A stretch of DNA of 40,980 nucleotides, taken from Gemmatimonadaceae bacterium. Lineage in GTDB: Bacteria; Gemmatimonadota; Gemmatimonadetes; Gemmatimonadales; Gemmatimonadaceae. This document shows, piece after piece, positions 28,966 to 37,304 of this stretch. Every line of letters starts with the position of its first letter. The stretch's first letter is position 1. The position numbers and the translations under genes were made by a program. The DNA lies in assembly GCA_025934075.1 (NCBI GenBank), contig JAICYT010000005.1, positions 1 through 40,980 of the forward strand, read 5' to 3'. Below the pieces are notes generated by a model, which saw only the letters and a program-made list of their open reading frames with translations, had not been told where the DNA came from and ran no database searches.

Positions 28966-30869
28966 TGCCTTCCCAGTCCAAGCTTCAGCGTCTTCTCGAC
29001 CCCAATGCCATCGTCATCTTCGACGGCGCCATGGGCACGATGCTGTACAGCAAGGGCGTGTTCATCAATCAATGCTATGATGAGCTGAACGTTCGTGCGC
29101 CCGACATGGTCCGCGACGTTCACAAGCAGTATGTCGCGGCCGGCGCTGAAGTGATCGAGACCAACAGCTTCGGCGCGAATCGCCTCAAGCTCACGCAGCA
29201 TGGCTTGCAGGATCAAGTGCACGAGCTCAATCGTTCCGCCGCCGTGTTGGCGCGCGAAGCCGCCGGCGACCGCGCGCTCGTCGCAGGTGCGGTTGGACCA
29301 CTCGGCGTACGCATCGAGCCGTACGGACCGACGAGTGCCGACGAGGCGTGTTCGATATTTCACGAGCAGTTGATTGGGCTCAAGGACGGCGGCGTCGATC
29401 TGTTCATTCTCGAGACGTTCAGCGACCTCCAGGAGATCGAGCAGGCGATTCGGGCGGCGCGTTCGGTCGATCCCAGCTTGCCGATCGTCGCGCAGATGAC
29501 CGTTGGCGTCGACGGACGAACGCCGTATGGCGCGACGCCTGAGGACGTCGCGCGCTCGCTCGACAGTTGGGGCGCGGACGTCATTGGTCTCAACTGCTCC
29601 GTCGGGCCGCAGACCATTCTCGAATGCATCGAGAAGATGTCGCCGCACACGCGCAAGAAGTTGAGCGCGCAGCCAAACGCCGGGATGCCGCGCGACGTTG
29701 GCGGTCGCAGCATGTACATGGCGAGCCCAGAATACATGGGCACGTATGCGCGGCATCTCGTGCAAGCCGGAGCCAAGGTGGTGGGCGGATGCTGTGGCAC
29801 GACGCCCGAGCACATTCACTCGATGGTCGAAGGTGTGCGACCGTTGAGTCCACGAATCGCGGGCGGTGGCGCTCTCGACCTCTCGCACAATGGTGGCGCG
29901 ACTGGGAGCGGTGTGAGTGCAACGATCACTGAGCCTCGCGCGCCGGCGGCTGACGGCGTGCCGCCTGTGCCACTGGCTGAGCGCTCCAAGTGGGGACGCA
30001 AGCTCGCGATGGAGGAATTCGTCACGTCGGTGGAGATCGTGCCGCCGCGCGGCGTCGACGCGACGCGCATGCTCGCCGACGTCGGGCGGCTGAAAACCGC
30101 GGGCGTCGATGCGGTGAACGTCCCCGACGGACCACGGGCGCAGAGCCGGATGGGCGCGCTGCTTACCAGTGTGCTCATCGAACAGCAAGTCGGCATCGAG
30201 ACGGTGACGCACTATGCCTGTCGCGATCGCAACCTGCTGGGCATGCTGAGCGATTTGTTGGGAGCGGCGGCGGTCGGACTTCGCAACGTGCTCGTGGTGA
30301 CGGGCGATCCGCCGAAGATGGGTCCTTATCCCGATGCGACTGCCGTATTCGACGTCGACTCGATCGGCTTGACGAATTTGATTCGCAATCTCAATCGCGG
30401 TCTCGATCCCGGCGGCAATGCGATCGGGAAGCCGACGTGTTTTGCCATTGGCGTTGGCTGCAATCCCGTCGCGATCGATCCCGCGCAGGAGCTCAAGCGC
30501 TTCGAGTGGAAAGTCGACGCCGGCGCGGAGTACGCGATCACGCAACCGGTATTCGATGCGGCGCAGCTCGAGCGGTTCCTCGCGTCGATCGCGCATGTGC
30601 GGATCCCGGTCATCGCGGGAATCTGGCCGCTGGTCTCGGTGCGCAATGCGGAGTTCCTCGCCAACGAAGTACCGGGCGTGACCGTACCACAGAGCATCAT
30701 CACGCGAATGCGTCGCGCGAACGAGAAATCGAAGGAGCACGCCGTGGCGGAGGGCGTCGCGATCGCGCATGAAATGTTCGATCGCGTGAAAGGCGCCGTC
30801 GAGGGCGTGCAGGTTTCGGCACCATTCGGTAAGGTCGAACTCGCGTTGAAGGTCTTCGAACGGAGCTGA
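28965..30869 (+). CDS. Bifunctional homocysteine S-methyltransferase/methylenetetrahydrofolate reductase (YitJ-like fusion)
   Basis: N-terminal DGAMGTMLYSKG...GGCCGTTPEHI; C-terminal MTHFR (VEIVPPRGVDATRML, CRDRNLLGMLSDLLGAAAVGLRNVLVVTGDPPKMG, AEYAITQPVFD). Confidence 0.92.
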   Translation: MPSQSKLQRLLDPNAIVIFDGAMGTMLYSKGVFINQCYDELNVRAPDMVRDVHKQYVAAGAEVIETNSFGANRLKLTQHGLQDQVHELNRSAAVLAREAAGDRALVAGAVGPLGVRIEPYGPTSADEACSIFHEQLIGLKDGGVDLFILETFSDLQEIEQAIRAARSVDPSLPIVAQMTVGVDGRTPYGATPEDVARSLDSWGADVIGLNCSVGPQTILECIEKMSPHTRKKLSAQPNAGMPRDVGGRSMYMASPEYMGTYARHLVQAGAKVVGGCCGTTPEHIHSMVEGVRPLSPRIAGGGALDLSHNGGATGSGVSATITEPRAPAADGVPPVPLAERSKWGRKLAMEEFVTSVEIVPPRGVDATRMLADVGRLKTAGVDAVNVPDGPRAQSRMGALLTSVLIEQQVGIETVTHYACRDRNLLGMLSDLLGAAAVGLRNVLVVTGDPPKMGPYPDATAVFDVDSIGLTNLIRNLNRGLDPGGNAIGKPTCFAIGVGCNPVAIDPAQELKRFEWKVDAGAEYAITQPVFDAAQLERFLASIAHVRIPVIAGIWPLVSVRNAEFLANEVPGVTVPQSIITRMRRANEKSKEHAVAEGVAIAHEMFDRVKGAVEGVQVSAPFGKVELALKVFERS

Positions 30870-30870
30870 G

Positions 30871-31590
30871 GTGACGCCGGTCAAGCACAACCTCGTCGCA
30901 CTGGGATCGGCCGCAGTGCTCGCGGTTTATGCCGCGGGCTACTCTCGAACGCGCGCCGCGGCCGCCCAATACGAGATGCAATCCGAGAATCGCCGACCGC
31001 GGCGGGCGTCACCGTCACCAGCGCAGGCCGCGGCGGCGACTCCAGCTGCGACGGTCGCTGCAGCGACTCCGGTACGCGCAGACACGGTCCGCGACATTAG
31101 ACCCGCCCACGTTGCCGCGGCGACGCCGACAACAAAGCACCCCAGCTCCGCAACGCACGCAATCATCGAGGCAACAAAGCACGAGGACACGACCGCGACG
31201 AAACCGACGTCCGACACGACTACGTCACGCGTCACCGCTCCGCCCGCAACACCAGCGCCTGACTCGGCAAAAGCCGTTGCGGCTCAAACGACAGATTCGG
31301 CGACGAACACTGCGGGCAACGCCGCAGCGGCGTACAAGGACGGCACTTACTCGGCCTGGGGGACGTCGCGACACGGCGACATCGAGGCGACGGTGCTGAT
31401 CAAAGGCGGAAGAATCGAAGCCGCGATCGTTAGCCAATGTCTCACGCAGTACTCGTGTTCGTTGATCTCGGAGCTCCCGATTCAAGTGGTGTTACGCCAA
31501 AGTCCGGAAGTCGACTTCGTTTCCGGCGCGACGCAAAGCACCAACGCGTTCTATTACGCAGTCGTCAACGCGCTGAAGAAAGCGAAGTGA
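30871..31590 (+). CDS. FMN-binding domain protein with N-terminal TM anchor and Ala/Thr/Pro-rich stalk
   Basis: YKDGTYSAWGTSRHGDIEATVLIKGGRIEAAIV...VDFVSGATQSTNAFYYAVVNAL (FMN_bind; flavinylation motif SGATQS). Confidence 0.85.
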   Translation: MTPVKHNLVALGSAAVLAVYAAGYSRTRAAAAQYEMQSENRRPRRASPSPAQAAAATPAATVAAATPVRADTVRDIRPAHVAAATPTTKHPSSATHAIIEATKHEDTTATKPTSDTTTSRVTAPPATPAPDSAKAVAAQTTDSATNTAGNAAAAYKDGTYSAWGTSRHGDIEATVLIKGGRIEAAIVSQCLTQYSCSLISELPIQVVLRQSPEVDFVSGATQSTNAFYYAVVNALKKAK

Positions 31591-32552
31591 CCGACGCGTA
31601 CGTCCGCACCGTCGCCTCGATGGGCACGGTCGTCACCGTGCATATCGTCGGACGTGGCCCGAGGCGCGTCGAACGAACCGAATTGGAACACGGCGCGTCG
31701 AGCGCGCTGGCCTGGTTCGAAGAAGTCGAGCAGGTATGCTCGCGGTTCGATCCGGAGAGCGAGCTGAGTCGGTTGTCAAAGCAGATCGGCTCCCGCGTGC
31801 CAGTGAGCGACTTTCTCCTCGAGGTGGTGCACTTCGCTCTCGCGGTCGCGGAAGAAAGCGGAGGCGCCTTCGATCCGACGCTCGGCTTGCAGCTCGAGGC
31901 GAGAGGGTTCGACCGTGAGTATCGGAGCGGCGCGGTCGTACGCACACCCCTCGAGTCTGACGACGCCGCGAGCTATCGCGACGTCGAGCTGGACGTCGAT
32001 CAGAAAACTATCATGCTGGGCCGGCCGCTCCTGCTCGATCTCGGCGGCGTGGCGAAGGGGCTCGCGATCGATATGGCCGCGCGCGAGCTCGAGCAGTGCT
32101 CGTTCGAGAATTTCGCCATCGACGCGGGCGGCGATTTGTATCTCTCGGGACACAACGCCGATGACAAACCCTGGTCGGTCGGCATCCGTCATCCGCGTCA
32201 TGACGGTGAGATATTCGAGACACTTCGGGTCTCGAATGTCGCAGTGTGCACTTCGGGCGACTATGAGCGGCGTGCACCGGGCGAGCCGGAGGAGCACCAC
32301 ATCGTCGATCCACGCACGAAGACGCCGGCGATTGACGCGGCGAGTGTGACCGTTGTCGCCCCTTCGGCGATGGTCGCTGACGCGCTCGCGACTGCCGCGT
32401 TCGTGCTCGGCCCCATCGAGGCGCTCGATTGGCTCGAGCGCCACGGCGTCGACGGAATGATCATTACACCGTCGCTCGAGCGAATTGCGACGCAAGGCAT
32501 GCGCGGCGAGTATTGCGTCGAGCGTCGGTCGTCGCCCGATTCCGTCGTGTGA
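31587..32552 (+). CDS. apbE: FAD:protein FMN transferase ApbE
   Basis: SRFDPESELSRLSKQ, GGAFDPTLG, LDLGGVAKGLAID, IDAGGDLYLSG, ADALATAAFVLG. Confidence 0.92.
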   Translation: MTDAYVRTVASMGTVVTVHIVGRGPRRVERTELEHGASSALAWFEEVEQVCSRFDPESELSRLSKQIGSRVPVSDFLLEVVHFALAVAEESGGAFDPTLGLQLEARGFDREYRSGAVVRTPLESDDAASYRDVELDVDQKTIMLGRPLLLDLGGVAKGLAIDMAARELEQCSFENFAIDAGGDLYLSGHNADDKPWSVGIRHPRHDGEIFETLRVSNVAVCTSGDYERRAPGEPEEHHIVDPRTKTPAIDAASVTVVAPSAMVADALATAAFVLGPIEALDWLERHGVDGMIITPSLERIATQGMRGEYCVERRSSPDSVV

Positions 32553-33337
32553 CGTTTCGTCGGTTCTTCCGAACGCCGAAGGGCATGGCGCTCATCGTCC
32601 TCGCGCTGCTGGCGATTCTCGCCAGCACGGGTGAAGGATGGCAACTCGTCACGCCGCGACTTCTCGCCGCCATTGGGCCGGCGATGTTGATCGACGCGGT
32701 GATTCTCCGCGGAATCAAAGGCAAGTGGTTCTTTCCGAGCGGCGCGTTGTTGACCGGCTTGATCGTCGCGATGATCTTGACCCCTCGCGAGCCGTGGTAC
32801 GTCGAGGCCATCACTTCGGTGATTGGAGTGCTCAGCAAGTACGCCGTGAGAGTTCGCACGGCGAACGTCTTCAACCCGGCGGCCCTCGCGCTCGTCGCCG
32901 CGTTTTACATGTTCCACACCGCGCAAAGCTGGTGGGGCGCGTTGCCCGAGATCTCGCCGATCGCGTTAGCCGTGCTCATCGCCAGCGGCGCGTTCATCGC
33001 GTACGAGGTCAACAAGATTCCGGCGGCGCTCGCGTTTCTGGGCGCATACTATGCGCTCGCGACGATTTCGGCGTTCGCCGGCGATCCGCGGCGGGTTGCC
33101 CAGCTGTACCGCCCGCCCGATCTGCACGCTGCGTTGTACTTCGCCTTCTTCATGGTCACCGATCCACCGACGTCGCCGCCGAAACACCGGGATCAGCTCG
33201 TGTTCGGCACCATCGTCGCGTTGGCGAGCTTCGCGGCATTCGAGTTGATCGGAGCCGTGTACTTTCTGCTCGCGGGACTCCTCGTTGCGAACGCGTGGGA
33301 AAGCTGGCGGCGGGTGCGACAGCGGGCGCGCCGATAG
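32549..33337 (+). CDS. RnfD/NqrB-like membrane protein
   Basis: FPSGALLTGLIVAMILTP, ANVFNPAALALVA, FFMVTDPPTSPPKHRDQLVFG resemble RnfD/NqrB motifs; multiple TM helices. Confidence 0.75.
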   Translation: MTFRRFFRTPKGMALIVLALLAILASTGEGWQLVTPRLLAAIGPAMLIDAVILRGIKGKWFFPSGALLTGLIVAMILTPREPWYVEAITSVIGVLSKYAVRVRTANVFNPAALALVAAFYMFHTAQSWWGALPEISPIALAVLIASGAFIAYEVNKIPAALAFLGAYYALATISAFAGDPRRVAQLYRPPDLHAALYFAFFMVTDPPTSPPKHRDQLVFGTIVALASFAAFELIGAVYFLLAGLLVANAWESWRRVRQRARR

Positions 33338-33448
33338 ATCCCCGTAAATCTCGATGTGGCGCACGGCGGGTTCAGACATACATTGTGAAGCGCGTGGCCG
33401 GCGGCGTGGCTGCCATGCCGGTCTCGGAGAGTCCGCCCGCTTCTCTGA

Positions 33449-33754
33449 GTGGACACAAGCCGAATGCCCTTGGATCGATCGCCGACCAATCACGTGAGCT
33501 ACTGGGCTTCCTCCGAGGGTCACGCTCGGGCTATCGTCGACGACCACGGTGTCGAGTGGGAAGTCTACGACGAAGGTACGTGGAGCATCCAGCTCGCCCT
33601 CGACTGGGACATGCTGCCACAGACGAGCAATCCTGGCCTGCTCTTCGTGTCCGACATCGGACGTCGACGATTATGGCCATGCCCCGAGGCATGGCAATCG
33701 TTGGGCGACGCCGATCTACTCGGCCTGCTCGCTCGAGCGAAGGCGCTCAACTAG
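33449..33754 (+). CDS. Small hypothetical protein
   Basis: Open frame with plausible soluble composition (WASSEGHARAIVDDHGVEWEVYDEGT); no family recognised. Confidence 0.5.
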   Translation: MDTSRMPLDRSPTNHVSYWASSEGHARAIVDDHGVEWEVYDEGTWSIQLALDWDMLPQTSNPGLLFVSDIGRRRLWPCPEAWQSLGDADLLGLLARAKALN

Positions 33755-33785
33755 CGGGGTGCGAGTCTGCGACGAAGTTCGGGCA

Positions 33786-34508
33786 CTAACTTGCCGCGAG
33801 CACTTCGCCGAGTGCGTCGAACCGGTCTGACCACTCCTGCTTGATTCGCTCACCCGTTGCTCGGTCGGGAAGCTTCGTGTGCTCCACGGCGACGTAGCTC
33901 TTCGACGCGCCCTTGGGGAAGAAGCCGACAGCAACGATCCCACCGTCCGGCCAGCCAAGACGCATGGACTTCGGCCGCGTCGCCTTACGGACCTTCACGC
34001 CAGGCTCTCTCAGCCACCGCTGACGCGCTCGCGCGTTGGTCCACGCATCGAACAACGTCGTCACCGGCACGTTGTAGGTTCGTGATTTCGAGATCTGGAA
34101 TGTACCGTTGCGCTGCTGGCCGCGAGCGCGAAGGCCCTTGATGCGCTCGTAGCCGACGGCGACGGTTTGAGTCCACCATGAGCCAACCTCGTATTTCTCT
34201 TGCACGAGCTTGGCGATGTCGCGATGTGACATCTTGTCGGCGCCGTAGTGGTCCAGCGAGCGCACCCAACGTTCCCACGTGCAGCCTGTGCTCTCCTTCA
34301 GCTTCTCGTCGCTCATGCCGGCGATCGTGGCGAACTCTCTGGGATCGGGCGCTGAAAGAGTCTTCGAAAGCGCCGTGGAACCTCCGCCATCGCGGGACGG
34401 ATTTGTTTTGGGCTTGCGCAGTATTTGTGCGCGGGCGGCGGTATACGCTTCACCCGTCTTCTGCATGCGAGCGCGAACGAGACGCTTGAGATCCTTCTGG
34501 CGAGGCAT
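33786..34508 (-). CDS. DUF4287 plus SRPBCC/AHSA1-like domain protein
   Basis: TGCTWERWVRSLDHYGADKMSHRDIAKLVQEKYEVGSWWTQTVAVGYERIKGLR followed by SRPBCC-like segment. Confidence 0.75.
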   Translation of the reverse strand: MPRQKDLKRLVRARMQKTGEAYTAARAQILRKPKTNPSRDGGGSTALSKTLSAPDPREFATIAGMSDEKLKESTGCTWERWVRSLDHYGADKMSHRDIAKLVQEKYEVGSWWTQTVAVGYERIKGLRARGQQRNGTFQISKSRTYNVPVTTLFDAWTNARARQRWLREPGVKVRKATRPKSMRLGWPDGGIVAVGFFPKGASKSYVAVEHTKLPDRATGERIKQEWSDRFDALGEVLAAS

Positions 34509-34731
34509 CGTCGTATCTCCTTTGGATACACCACGGGCCACCCCCCAGCAGCGCACCCGAGGTGACGCAAAGGACTGACGACACGAATCCGGGAGTCTGC
34601 CCCCCTTTGCCTCGCACGGATTCCGGCTGGGGCGGAATCGCTCGAGGTTCGGCGCGGATCGACGCCGGAGACACGATGCACGATTTCAGGACCAACGTCA
34701 ATAGACCGTATCTAGCGATATATTGAAGTCC

Positions 34732-35115
34732 ATGCGCGCGATTCTGCTCATCGACCACGGCTCCGTCCGCGAAGAAGCGAACCACATGCTCGCCTCCGCC
34801 GCAGATCTCTTACAGCAGATGCTCGGCGACGCCGTCCAGGTGCACTACGCCCACATGGAGCTCGCCGAGCCGACGATCGCTCAAGGGTTCGCCGCGTGTG
34901 CGCGCGACGGTGCGACTGAAGTCATCGCGTTTCCCTATATGCTCTCGCCTGGCAAGCACGTGACGCGCGACATCCCGCGTCTCGTCGCCGAGGCCGCGCG
35001 TGAATTTCCTGGTCTCAGCTATCGCGTGACCGACGCGTTCGGCGTTCACGAAAAGCTCGCCGAGTTGATCGCGCTGCGGGCAGGCCTCGAGATCATCGCG
35101 CCAACAAACTCCTAG
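34732..35115 (+). CDS. CbiX-like small sirohydrochlorin (cobalto)chelatase
   Basis: MRAILLIDHGSVREEAN...VHYAHMELAEPTIAQGF...PYMLSPGKHVTRDIP. Confidence 0.8.
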   Translation: MRAILLIDHGSVREEANHMLASAADLLQQMLGDAVQVHYAHMELAEPTIAQGFAACARDGATEVIAFPYMLSPGKHVTRDIPRLVAEAAREFPGLSYRVTDAFGVHEKLAELIALRAGLEIIAPTNS

Positions 35116-35135
35116 TAAGCGCGTCCATCGCCCAC

Positions 35136-36308
35136 ATGCCAAACGATCTTTCGCTCGCCTCGTCGCACGCGCCCCTCACATCGCTGTCCGACGACGAGAC
35201 GCTGTTTCGCGACGCCGTTGCCGGATTCGCCAACGAGGAAGTTCGCCCGCGGGTGCAGCAAATGGAGCGCGACGGCAAGATCGATCCGGCGCTGATCAAG
35301 AAGTTCTTCGAGATGGGATTGATGGGCATCGAAGTCGCCGAACAATACGGCGGCGCCGACGGCTCGCTCTTCATGGTCGCACTCGGCGTCGAGGAAATCA
35401 GCAAAGTCGATCCGGCCGCGGCCATTTTGATGGACGTTCAGAACACGCTCGTCAATTACCCGATTCGCTCCTACGGCAGCGACTACATCAAGTCGACATA
35501 TCTGCCGCAGCTCACCGGCGAGAAGGTCGGAGCGTACGCGCTCTCGGAGCCGTCGTCCGGGTCGGACGCGTTCGGCATGCAAGCGCGCGCCGAGCAGCGC
35601 GGGGATGGCTGGATTCTGAACGGTCGCAAGATGTGGATCACCAATGGCGCCGAGGCGCAGATCTACGTCGTGTTCGCCAACGCGAATCCGTCGGCGGGCT
35701 ACAAGGGGATCACGGCGTTCGTCGTCGAGCGCGGCTTCAAGGGCTTCGCGGTCGGCAAGAAGGAAGACAAGCTCGGCATTCGCGCGTCCAGTACGACTGA
35801 GCTCATCCTCGACGACGTCGAAGTCCCGAACGAGAACGTGCTCGGCCCGGTCGGACAGGGCTACAAGATCGCGATCGAGACGTTGAACGAAGGGCGAGTC
35901 GGCATCGGCGCACAGATGATCGGTGTCGCGGCAGGCGCGCTTCAGGCGGCGACGGAGTACGTGAAAGATCGCTCGCAATTCGGAAAAAAGCTGGCCGACT
36001 TTCAAGGCATTCAATTCCAACTCGCGCAAGCGCGTACCGAGCTCGAGGCCGCTCGTCTCATGGTCTACAACGCGGCGCGGCTCAAGGATTCCGGCAAGGA
36101 CATCGCGATGGAAGGCGCGATGGCAAAGCTGTTTTCGTCCCAGGTCGCCGAGCGCGTGACGTCGATCTCGCTCGAGCTGTTCGGCGGTTACGGCTACACG
36201 AAGGATTATCCGGCGGAGAAGTTCTATCGCGATGCGAAGATCGGCGCGATCTATGAAGGCACGAGCAACATGCAGCTGCAGACGATCGCGAAGGCGATGC
36301 TCAAATAG
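35136..36308 (+). CDS. Acyl-CoA dehydrogenase
   Basis: YALSEPSSGSDAFGMQARAE, WITNGAEAQIYVVFA, FGKKLADFQGIQFQLA, GGYGYTKDYPAEKFYRDAKIGAIYEGTSNMQL. Confidence 0.95.
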   Translation: MPNDLSLASSHAPLTSLSDDETLFRDAVAGFANEEVRPRVQQMERDGKIDPALIKKFFEMGLMGIEVAEQYGGADGSLFMVALGVEEISKVDPAAAILMDVQNTLVNYPIRSYGSDYIKSTYLPQLTGEKVGAYALSEPSSGSDAFGMQARAEQRGDGWILNGRKMWITNGAEAQIYVVFANANPSAGYKGITAFVVERGFKGFAVGKKEDKLGIRASSTTELILDDVEVPNENVLGPVGQGYKIAIETLNEGRVGIGAQMIGVAAGALQAATEYVKDRSQFGKKLADFQGIQFQLAQARTELEAARLMVYNAARLKDSGKDIAMEGAMAKLFSSQVAERVTSISLELFGGYGYTKDYPAEKFYRDAKIGAIYEGTSNMQLQTIAKAMLK

Positions 36309-36326
36309 CGGTGGAACGGTGGAACG
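36309..36326. repeat. 8-bp tandem repeat CGGTGGAA x2 (reverse complement of TTCCACCG at window start)
   Basis: Read directly between acyl-CoA dehydrogenase stop and the next ATG. Confidence 0.9.
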
Positions 36327-37304
36327 ATGAAAGCGATCAGAGTTCACGAAACGGGCGGGCCCGAAGTCCTAAAGCTTGACGAGCTTCCCGATCCAACGCC
36401 GGGGCCAGGCGAGCTGCTCGTCGACCTCGAGGCGATCGGCGTCAACTTCATCGAGATCTACCAGCGAGAAGGGGCCTATTCTCTTCCGCGGCCATTCACT
36501 CCCGGCGCCGAGGCTGCCGGGATCGTGCGTGCGCTTGGCGCGAACGTAACCGGATTTCGGGTTGGTGATCGTGTGGTCTCGCAGCGTATGAAGGGCACCT
36601 ACGCCGAGCGCGCGCTGGTCGCGGCGGAATTCGCCGTTCGAATTCCCGATGGCGTGAGCAGCAAGGTCGCGGCCGCGGTGTGTTTGCAAGGTATGACCGC
36701 GCATTATCTCGCGACGTCGACGTTTCCGCTCGCGCGCGGTCACAAGGCGCTCGTGCAGGCGGCGGCCGGCGGAGTTGGACTTCTGCTCTGTCAGATCGCG
36801 AAGAAGCGCGGAGCTTTCGTGATCGGCACTGCGTCGACCGAGGCAAAGCGCAAGCTCGCGCACGGGGCCGGCGCCGACGAAATGATCGACTACACGACGG
36901 AAGACTTCGCCGCCGCGACCCGACGCATCACGGGTAACGTCGGTGTCCACGTGGTGTACGACTCTGTGGGCAAGTCGACATTCGACAAGTCGCTGGACAG
37001 TTTGGCCAAGCGCGGGATGATGGCCCTATTCGGGCAGTCGAGCGGAGCCGTACCGCCGTTCGATCCGCAGATACTCAATCGGAAAGGCTCATTGTTCCTG
37101 ACCCGACCGACACTCAACCACTACCTCGCGACCCGCGATGAGTTGCTCGCACGCATGAATGATCTGTTCGCGTGGGTCGAATCGGGAGAGTTGTCGGTGC
37201 GGATCGGCGCGGAGTTCCCGCTCGAGAAAGCAGGTGATGCGCACGCCGCACTGGCGTCGCGAAAGACGACGGGCAAAGTAATCCTTGTTCCGAGTCGCAC
37301 ATGA
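36327..37304 (+). CDS. NADPH:quinone oxidoreductase (zinc-less MDR)
   Basis: MKAIRVHETGGPEVLKLDELPDPTPGPGELLV, AAAGGVGLLLCQIAKKRGAFVIGT. Confidence 0.92.
   Translation: MKAIRVHETGGPEVLKLDELPDPTPGPGELLVDLEAIGVNFIEIYQREGAYSLPRPFTPGAEAAGIVRALGANVTGFRVGDRVVSQRMKGTYAERALVAAEFAVRIPDGVSSKVAAAVCLQGMTAHYLATSTFPLARGHKALVQAAAGGVGLLLCQIAKKRGAFVIGTASTEAKRKLAHGAGADEMIDYTTEDFAAATRRITGNVGVHVVYDSVGKSTFDKSLDSLAKRGMMALFGQSSGAVPPFDPQILNRKGSLFLTRPTLNHYLATRDELLARMNDLFAWVESGELSVRIGAEFPLEKAGDAHAALASRKTTGKVILVPSRT

Noticed and set aside
28935-30890. 651-aa minus-strand ORF opposite the methyltransferase-MTHFR fusion
   Set aside because: Arg/His/Asp-rich, no recognisable motifs, exactly antisense to a clear metabolic gene; typical high-GC spurious ORF
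35112-36347. 411-aa minus-strand ORF opposite the acyl-CoA dehydrogenase
   Set aside because: Antisense shadow of a well-supported gene with biased composition
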